Source: Oscillospiraceae bacterium (GTDB lineage: Bacteria > Bacillota > Clostridia > Oscillospirales > Oscillospiraceae). From it: a DNA stretch of 8,904 nucleotides. Positions 1 through 4,528 of this stretch are shown one piece after another (the first letter of the stretch is position 1; the number at the start of each line of letters is the position of its first letter). The notes under the pieces are model-generated. The model made no database searches. It saw nothing but the letters and a program-made list of their open reading frames with translations, and was not told the origin of the DNA. The stretch is from NCBI GenBank assembly GCA_017480395.1, contig JAFVAS010000270.1, forward strand, positions 1 through 8,904, given 5' to 3'. The translations under genes and the position numbers were made by a program.

Positions 1-321
1 GACACCATGACCAACCGGACGGTGGAGGTTACCGACATACAGCTTGAAAACGTACCGGAGGGCCTGAGCGGAGAGCTGAGCACCCAGTCCGTCGTGGTGC
101 GCATCCGGGGTAAGGCGGAGATCATGTCCATTGTGATGGACAGCGATGTCTATCTGACCGTCGATCTCTCGGGCTACACCGTCGCCGACGCGGGCACCCG
201 AACCCTCAACGCCAAGGTTCACGTCAAGGGCTTCTCCGATGTGGGGGCCATTGGCGACTACCCTGTTGTGGTCGTGGTCTCCGAGGCACCCCAGGAGCCC
301 GAACCACCCACCACACCGTAA
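1..321 (+). CDS. cdaR: YbbR-domain protein (CdaR-like), C-terminal part
   Basis: The reading frame is open from the first base, so this is the 3' end of a gene whose start lies outside the window; 106 codons are visible. The protein shows one YbbR repeat: a beta-rich pattern with a 'VPEGLSGEL' segment, a 'VVVRIRGKAEIMSIV' strand, a 'VDLSGYTVADAGTRTLNAKV' stretch and a final 'YPVVVVVSE' strand. It ends in a proline-rich tail (PQEPEPPTTP). YbbR proteins (CdaR) are membrane-anchored, have several such repeats outside the cell, and modulate the c-di-AMP cyclase CdaA; cdaA is usually the gene just upstream. No membrane anchor is visible here because the N-terminus is missing. Another YbbR-repeat protein is possible, so the cdaR name rests on family and expected context. 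The stop codon sits 3 nt before the next gene, suggesting co-transcription with it. Confidence 0.75.
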   Translation, partial: DTMTNRTVEVTDIQLENVPEGLSGELSTQSVVVRIRGKAEIMSIVMDSDVYLTVDLSGYTVADAGTRTLNAKVHVKGFSDVGAIGDYPVVVVVSEAPQEPEPPTTP

Positions 322-324
322 GCG

Positions 325-1230
325 ATGTTTGGTTATGTTCTGCCCTATAAAGAGGCGCTGACCGATGAACAATGGCAGGCGTATCACGCCGCCTACTGCG
401 GTCTGTGCCACGGGCTGAAGGAGCGGTATGGGTTTCTGGCCCAGTTTCTGCTCAACTATGATTTCACCTTCCTGACCATGCTGCTGCGCCGGGAGGAGGG
501 CGCGCCGGAACAGCGGTGCCTGCGCTGCGTCTCCGCCCCGGTGCGGGGCAGGAACGCCTGTGTGCAGGAGTCGGTGAACGAGCTGGCCGCCGACTGCTCC
601 ATGCTGCTGATGTACTGGAAGCTGCGGGATCAGCTTGCCGACGAGCGGGGATTCAGGAAGCTGCCTGCCCTGTTTCTGCTCATCCTTTACCGCCGGGCCT
701 TCCGCCGCGCCGCGCAGAATGCGCCGGCGTGCAGCCGTTCCATCGAGGAGAATCTCCGGGCGCTGGGGGAGCTGGAGCGGCAGAACAGCCCCTCCATCGA
801 CCGCACGGCGGATCGATTCGCCCGGATTCTGTCCGACCTGACCCCATCGGATTGGCCCCTGGGTCAGCGCCGGGCGACGGAGCAGCTGCTCTATCACCTG
901 GGCCGGTGGATATACCTGATTGACGCCTGGGACGACCTAAAGGAAGATTTCAGGAAGCGGGACTATAATCCCATCATAAGCCGATTCGGGTTGACCAGAG
1001 AGGCGCTGGAGCAGGCGCCGGGCATCGAGGCCCGGGAGGAGATGGATCGCACCCTGCGCCATTCAGAAAATCTCGCCATCTCCGCCTTTCACCTCGGCTC
1101 CTTCGGCTACTACGCCCCCATCATCGAAAATATACTCTGTGCCGGGCTGCCCATGGTGCGGCAGATGGTGTTCTCCGGTCAATGGAAAAAGAGACACAGA
1201 ATCAAGAAACAGGAGTTAAACCGCCAATGA
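325..1230 (+). CDS. DUF5685 family protein, function unknown
   Basis: 301 aa, cytosolic and predicted mostly helical. The opening '[10 protein letters not shown]' and '[13 protein letters not shown]' (residues 24–36) match what I recall of DUF5685 proteins in Clostridia, and fix the start at 325. Visible features are a CxxC pair (C25, C28), a second pair plus a lone Cys (C65, C68, C79), a '[11 protein letters not shown]' helix (44–54), and two Asp-rich helices: KLRDQLADE (99–107) and DAWDDLKED (200–208) followed by an RDYNP segment. The paired Asp motifs in a helical protein recall squalene/phytoene synthase-type enzymes, but no reaction can be assigned. There is no good Shine-Dalgarno at normal distance; the start lies 3 nt after the upstream stop, so translation probably depends on reinitiation. 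Its stop overlaps the next gene's ATG (ATGA), coupling it to the J-domain protein. Confidence 0.8.
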   Translation: MFGYVLPYKEALTDEQWQAYHAAYCGLCHGLKERYGFLAQFLLNYDFTFLTMLLRREEGAPEQRCLRCVSAPVRGRNACVQESVNELAADCSMLLMYWKLRDQLADERGFRKLPALFLLILYRRAFRRAAQNAPACSRSIEENLRALGELERQNSPSIDRTADRFARILSDLTPSDWPLGQRRATEQLLYHLGRWIYLIDAWDDLKEDFRKRDYNPIISRFGLTREALEQAPGIEAREEMDRTLRHSENLAISAFHLGSFGYYAPIIENILCAGLPMVRQMVFSGQWKKRHRIKKQELNRQ

Positions 1231-1850
1231 ACGATCCTTACAGCGTATTAGGTATCTCGCCCAGCGCGACGGACGAGGAGGTCAAACAGGCCTACCGCAA
1301 GCTGGCCCGGAAGTATCATCCCGACAACTATCAGGATAATCCTCTGGCCGACCTGGCCGAGGAGAAGATGAAGGAGATCAACGAGGCCTACGAGGCCATC
1401 ACCCGGATGCGGGCGGGGGGCAGCGCCACCCAGGCCAGCAGCAGCGGCTATCAATCCCGCTCCACCGGCGGGAATAGCAGCTACAACGGCTACCGCCAGC
1501 AGCGGGGGACGACGAATCCCCTCTATGCCCAGGTGCGCTCTGCCATCAACGCCGGGGACATCCGGCGGGCGGAGGATCTGCTGGTGCAGGCCCCGGCCAC
1601 CGATGCGGAATTCTACTTCCTCCAGGGCAGTATTGCCTACCGCAAGGGCTGGCTGGATGAGGCCAACGCCAATTTCCAGCGGGCCGTCTCCATGGAGCCG
1701 GGCAATGTGGAGTATCGTCAGGCCTATAACATGATGCAGCAGGGTGGACGGGCCTACCGCTCCGAGGGCTATGGCACCGGAATGGACACCATGGACTGCT
1801 GCACCGCCCTGATGTGCATGAACTGCCTGTGCGGGGGAGGCCGCTGCTGA
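1227..1850 (+). CDS. J-domain protein with TPR-like region and Cys-rich tail
   Basis: 207 aa. An N-terminal J domain (residues 3–60, '[23 protein letters not shown]') carries the essential HPD at 31–33, so it should stimulate an Hsp70 (DnaK) ATPase. A low-complexity Ser/Gly/Tyr/Gln linker (about 64–95) follows. Then comes a helical region (about 97–167, '[23 protein letters not shown]', '[15 protein letters not shown]') typical of tetratricopeptide repeats, a peptide-binding scaffold. The last 17 residues hold six cysteines (C191, C192, C197, C200, C202, C207), possibly a metal or lipid site. It lacks the G/F region and zinc fingers of true DnaJ, so it is a specialised co-chaperone. I chose ATG 1227 rather than the in-frame ATG at 1182: it overlaps the preceding stop as ATGA, has AGGAG at 1211–1215, and places the J domain at residue 3. 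No dnaK gene is visible nearby. Confidence 0.9.
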   Translation: MNDPYSVLGISPSATDEEVKQAYRKLARKYHPDNYQDNPLADLAEEKMKEINEAYEAITRMRAGGSATQASSSGYQSRSTGGNSSYNGYRQQRGTTNPLYAQVRSAINAGDIRRAEDLLVQAPATDAEFYFLQGSIAYRKGWLDEANANFQRAVSMEPGNVEYRQAYNMMQQGGRAYRSEGYGTGMDTMDCCTALMCMNCLCGGGRC

Positions 1851-2398
1851 TGCGGCGCAGCCTGTCCCCCCGGGGCATCGCCCTGTCCGGCCTTCTGGCC
1901 GCCGTGGCGCTGCTGCTGATGCTCCTGGCCGGTGTCACTCCCTCCGGGTGGATGGGGGTGACCGCCGTGGCGGGGCTGGCGGTGGCCGTCGCCATCTCGG
2001 CGGCGGGCTATTCCTGCGGCGCGGGGGTCTATCTCGCGGCGGGACTGCTGGGACTGCTGCTGTTGCCCGCCAAGCGGGTTGCGGTGCTGTTTCTGGCCCT
2101 CTTTGGGCTTTATCCTGTTCTGAAAAACCTGTTTGAGCGGCTTCCGTCCCGGGTTCTCTGTGTCGTCTGCAAGCTGGCCTTTTTCAACCTGGACGTCCTG
2201 GGGCTGTATTTCCTGGCCTCCGGCTTGATGGGCACGCTGTTCACCATGGAGCTGCCTGTGCCCACCTGGCTTGTCCTGATGCTCGGCGGCAGTGTGGTCT
2301 TCCTGCTCTATGACTACGCCTTTTCCAAGGTGATGGCCCTGCTTCAGGCCCGTCTGATTCCCCAACTGCGGCGGGGCGTTCAGGGGCGTACATTTTGA
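1850..2398 (+). CDS. Small polytopic membrane protein, function unknown
   Basis: 182 aa, very hydrophobic. About six membrane segments can be read at residues 9–29, 34–52, 56–74, 77–92, 106–132 and 137–155, with a basic start (MRR) and a basic C-terminal tail (RLIPQLRRGVQGR), which would put both ends in the cytoplasm. A 'LFGLYPVLKNLFERL' segment (84–98) and 'KLAFFNLDVLGLYF' (108–121) look conserved in clostridial proteins of this kind, but I cannot name the family. The ATG at 1850 overlaps the J-protein stop (TGATG) and is preceded by GGGGGAGG at 1833–1840, so this start is preferred over an in-frame ATG at 1814. Coupling to the J-domain gene suggests a shared task, perhaps at the membrane, but this is inference. 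Its stop codon lies within the -35 box of the next promoter. Confidence 0.75.
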   Translation: MRRSLSPRGIALSGLLAAVALLLMLLAGVTPSGWMGVTAVAGLAVAVAISAAGYSCGAGVYLAAGLLGLLLLPAKRVAVLFLALFGLYPVLKNLFERLPSRVLCVVCKLAFFNLDVLGLYFLASGLMGTLFTMELPVPTWLVLMLGGSVVFLLYDYAFSKVMALLQARLIPQLRRGVQGRTF

Positions 2399-2432
2399 CA
2401 GGCACAGCGCAATTTGTTATAATATGATTTCA
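2395..2432 (+). promoter_or_regulatory. Sigma-A promoter, extended -10, for the yicC operon
   Basis: The -35 box TTGACA (2395–2400) is a perfect consensus. The spacer (2401–2417) is exactly 17 nt, the -10 box TATAAT (2418–2423) is also perfect, and TGT (2415–2417) just before it makes an extended -10. Transcription should start near 2430–2432, leaving a leader of about 42–44 nt before yicC. The TGA stop of the upstream membrane protein gene is part of the -35 box, so the two units are packed without spare sequence. It is the only strong promoter I see in the window, and predicts high, constitutive expression of the downstream housekeeping genes unless something represses it. Confidence 0.85.
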
Positions 2433-2450
2433 CGAATATGGTTCGCGAAA
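2428..2450. repeat. Imperfect inverted repeat at the predicted transcription start
   Basis: The arms TTTCACGAA (2428–2436) and TTCGCGAAA (2442–2450) are complementary at 8 of 9 positions around a 5-nt centre (TATGG). It covers the predicted +1 of the yicC promoter, so it could be an operator or form a short hairpin at the 5' end of the mRNA. It has no T-run after it, so it is not a terminator. No specific regulator can be assigned from sequence. Confidence 0.45.
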
Positions 2451-2473
2451 CGAAATGACTGAGGTGTGAGAGA

Positions 2474-3352
2474 ATGGTAAAGAGTATGACCGGCTACGGC
2501 CGGGGAGAGGCGACGCTGCACGGAAGAACCATCACAATCGAGCTCAAAAGCGTCAACAACCGCTATCTGGACTGTTCCGTCCGTCTGCCCCGGGCCTATG
2601 CCTTTGCCGAGGAGGGGGTCAAATCCCGGGTCAAGGCCGCCACCTCCCGGGGGAAGGTGGACGTCTATGTCACGGTGGACGCCACCCAGGCCGACGCCGT
2701 GACGGTCTCCCTCAACCGCCCCCTGGCGGAGAGCTATCTGGCCGCCCTGCGTACCATGTCCGAGGAGCTGGGGGTTCAGAACGATGTCAGCGTCACATTA
2801 CTCTCCCGATTCCCCGACGTCCTGACGGTGGAGAAGGTTCCCCAGGATCAGGAGGAGCTGTCGGAGGATCTGTTCTCGGTGCTGGATCTTGCCCTGGTGG
2901 AATATGATCGGATGCGCACCACCGAGGGCGAAAAGCTGAAGGAGGATCTCCTGGTCAAGCTGGCCAATATGGAGCAGTTTGTCACCCAGGTGGAGGCCCG
3001 TTCCCCCGAAACGGTGCGGGAGTACCGCGCGCGGCTGACCGCCAAACTGGAGGAGGTTCTTGCCAACACCCAGATCGACGAGAGCCGGATTCTGACGGAG
3101 GCGGCGGTCTTTGCCGACAAGGTCGCGGTGGACGAGGAGACGGTGCGTCTGAGGAGCCATATCGCCCAGTTCCGGGAGATGCTGGAGGTCGTCGGCATCG
3201 TCGGACGGAAGATCGACTTTTTGATCCAGGAGATGAACCGGGAGACCAATACCATCGGCTCTAAATGCACCGACCTGACCATATCCCGGATCGTGGTGGA
3301 TATGAAGTCGGAGATCGAAAAGCTGCGCGAGCAGGTGCAGAACCTGGAGTGA
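2474..3352 (+). CDS. yicC: YicC/YloC family endoribonuclease
   Basis: 292 aa, the usual length for YicC/YloC. The hallmark start 'SMTGYGRGEA' (residues 4–13) is present, as are 'ELKSVNNRYLD' (23–33), the mid-protein 'EGEKL' (151–155), 'VRLRSHIAQF' (224–233), 'GRKIDFLIQEMNRETNTIGSK' split over 244–264, and the closing 'EIEKLREQVQNLE' (280–292). The N-terminal YicC domain spans roughly 1–155 and the C-terminal DUF1732 domain 205–292. Family members are cytosolic endoribonucleases; the Escherichia coli protein is linked to degradation of the small RNA RyhB. The start is supported by GAGGTG at 2461–2466, 7 nt before ATG. It is the first gene behind the strong promoter and is followed by remA after 15 nt, as yloC is in Bacillus subtilis (yloC is the name used there). 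Confidence 0.95.
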   Translation: MVKSMTGYGRGEATLHGRTITIELKSVNNRYLDCSVRLPRAYAFAEEGVKSRVKAATSRGKVDVYVTVDATQADAVTVSLNRPLAESYLAALRTMSEELGVQNDVSVTLLSRFPDVLTVEKVPQDQEELSEDLFSVLDLALVEYDRMRTTEGEKLKEDLLVKLANMEQFVTQVEARSPETVREYRARLTAKLEEVLANTQIDESRILTEAAVFADKVAVDEETVRLRSHIAQFREMLEVVGIVGRKIDFLIQEMNRETNTIGSKCTDLTISRIVVDMKSEIEKLREQVQNLE

Positions 3353-3367
3353 CTGGGGGAGAAGGCT

Positions 3368-3646
3368 ATGAAACTGTTGAATATCGGTTATGGCAATATG
3401 GTCTCCGCCCAACGCCTCATCGCCATTGTCAGCCCGGACTCCGCCCCCATCAAACGGATGATCCAGGAGAGCCGGGAGAAGGGCCTGCTGATCGACGGCA
3501 CCTATGGCCGCCGCACCCGGGCGGTGCTGCTGATGGACAGCGATCACGTCATTTTGTCCTCCATCCAGCCGGAGACCATTGCAAACCGGCTGGCCGGAAA
3601 GGACGCCGCTTCTGCCTCGGCGGAGGAGGATGCGGAGGATGAATAA
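3368..3646 (+). CDS. remA: RemA-type DNA-binding regulator (DUF370)
   Basis: 92 aa, close to the 89 aa of Bacillus subtilis RemA (YlzA), and readily alignable to it over residues 1–75: '[21 protein letters not shown]', '[28 protein letters not shown]', '[19 protein letters not shown]'. RemA forms ring-like oligomers that bind DNA and activates matrix operons in Bacillus. The arginines important there are kept here as R16 and the 'YGRRTR' run (R48, R49, R51). The tail is acidic (AEEDAEDE), partly because these codons also contain the gmk ribosome-binding region. A purine-rich SD (3355–3365) precedes the ATG. Its last 8 nt overlap gmk. Its targets in this organism are unknown; matrix control should not be assumed. 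Confidence 0.93.
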   Translation: MKLLNIGYGNMVSAQRLIAIVSPDSAPIKRMIQESREKGLLIDGTYGRRTRAVLLMDSDHVILSSIQPETIANRLAGKDAASASAEEDAEDE

Positions 3647-4250
3647 GCCTTTGACCGGCAATCTTGCCATTGTGTCCGGCCCCTCCGGGGTGGGAAAGAG
3701 CACCGTCATCGCCGAGGTGCTGCGCCGTCGTCCCGATCTGTATTTTTCCGTCTCCTTCACCACCCGCGCCCCGCGGGAGGGGGAGGTCAACGGCGTCAAC
3801 TACCACTTCGTGGATGTCCCGGAGTTTGAGCGGATGATCGCCGAGGGGGAGCTGCTGGAATACGCAAATTACTCCGGCAACTACTACGGCACCTCCGCCA
3901 AGCTGATCGACGAAAAGCTGGAACAGGGGATCGACGTGCTGCTGGACATTGAGGTCGTGGGCAGCAAGATCGTCCATGACAAGCGGCCCGATACCCCGCT
4001 GATTTTTATCATCCCGCCCTCCTTTGAGGTGCTGTCCCAGCGGCTGTATGGCCGGGGCACCGACAGCGAGGAGGTCATTCAAAAGCGCCTGGATCGCGCC
4101 AGGGAAGAGTTGAAGGAAGTACCCAGATATGACTATCTGGTGGTCAACGATCGGGTGGAGAACGCCGTCGACGAGATTCTTTCGATCCTGCGGGCCGAGG
4201 GCTGCCGGACGAAGAAACGCATCCATCTGGTTGAAATTGAGGAGGAATAA
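3639..4250 (+). CDS. gmk: Guanylate kinase
   Basis: 203 aa, normal for the family. It phosphorylates GMP to GDP with ATP in the cytosol, a step for GTP and dGTP supply. The P-loop 'GPSGVGKST' is at residues 14–22. The GMP-binding region '[21 protein letters not shown]' spans 37–57 with R43, R46 and Y55, continuing to '[15 protein letters not shown]'. The lid region '[17 protein letters not shown]' is also clear. I chose the ATG at 3639 because GGAGGAGG (3622–3629) lies 9 nt upstream and the protein then begins a few residues before the first beta strand. An in-frame ATG at 3630 abuts that SD and would need a worse site; a farther ATG at 3579 lies deep inside remA. The gene overlaps remA by 8 nt and ends 3 nt before rpoZ. 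Confidence 0.97.
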   Translation: MNKPLTGNLAIVSGPSGVGKSTVIAEVLRRRPDLYFSVSFTTRAPREGEVNGVNYHFVDVPEFERMIAEGELLEYANYSGNYYGTSAKLIDEKLEQGIDVLLDIEVVGSKIVHDKRPDTPLIFIIPPSFEVLSQRLYGRGTDSEEVIQKRLDRAREELKEVPRYDYLVVNDRVENAVDEILSILRAEGCRTKKRIHLVEIEEE

Positions 4251-4253
4251 GCT

Positions 4254-4454
4254 ATGGTACTGTATCCGATGAATGAACTGCTGGAGCACATTGAGAGCCG
4301 CTATCTCCTGGTCAACATGGTGGCCCATCGGGCCCGCCAGATCTCCGAGGAGGCGGAGGAGACGGAGATTCCCCTGGAGGAGAAGCCCGTCACCATCGCC
4401 CTGGAGGAAGTGCGCAGCGGCCAGCTCCGCCAGGAGAGAGAAATCACATTTTAA
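4254..4454 (+). CDS. rpoZ: RNA polymerase omega subunit
   Basis: 66 aa, typical of short Firmicute omega subunits. The start 'MVLYPMNELLEHIESRYLLVNMVAHRARQI' matches the conserved omega N-terminus, with SRY at 15–17 and HRAR at 25–28. 'KPVTIALEEVRSGQL' (44–58) is the second conserved block. Omega wraps the C-terminal end of beta-prime and aids RNA polymerase assembly. The ATG at 4254 is preceded by GAGGAGG (4239–4245), 8 nt away. An in-frame ATG at 4269 would remove conserved residues. The 3-nt gap after gmk implies coupled expression, as in Bacillus, where gmk and rpoZ are adjacent. A hairpin lies just after its stop. Confidence 0.95.
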   Translation: MVLYPMNELLEHIESRYLLVNMVAHRARQISEEAEETEIPLEEKPVTIALEEVRSGQLRQEREITF

Positions 4455-4463
4455 CCCAGCCAG

Positions 4464-4501
4464 AAAAGCGACAGCGCCCTTTTCAACGGCGCTGTTCTTT
4501 C
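4464..4501 (+). terminator. Hairpin after rpoZ: weak terminator or attenuator
   Basis: A perfect 8-bp GC-rich stem, ACAGCGCC (4471–4478) with GGCGCTGT (4488–4495), closes a 9-nt loop. AAAG (4465–4468) can pair with CTTT (4497–4500) across a small internal loop. The tail after the stem is only moderately T-rich (TCTTTCC), so termination is probably partial. It sits in the 74-nt gap between rpoZ and priA, the largest gap after yicC, with no promoter visible after it. It may lower expression of priA and the following genes relative to rpoZ, or protect the 3' end of the upstream mRNA. Confidence 0.45.
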
Positions 4502-4528
4502 CGTTGATGCCAAAGGAGGGAGCGGAAG

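Noticed and set aside
1182..1226. Upstream ATG adding 15 residues to the J-domain protein
   Set aside because: It lies inside the DUF5685 gene and would put a non-conserved extension before the J domain; ATG 1227 has a stop/start overlap and an SD.
2433..2445. CGAA-N5-TTCG near the yicC start, resembling a Firmicute LexA box
   Set aside because: The LexA box has six bases between CGAA and TTCG (CGAAC-N4-GTTCG). Here there are five and the inner C/G are missing, so the half-sites are out of register.
3265..3642. A 125-codon plus-strand frame overlapping yicC and remA
   Set aside because: Out-of-frame with both well-recognised proteins; the Pro/Gly/Arg-rich translation has no known domain.
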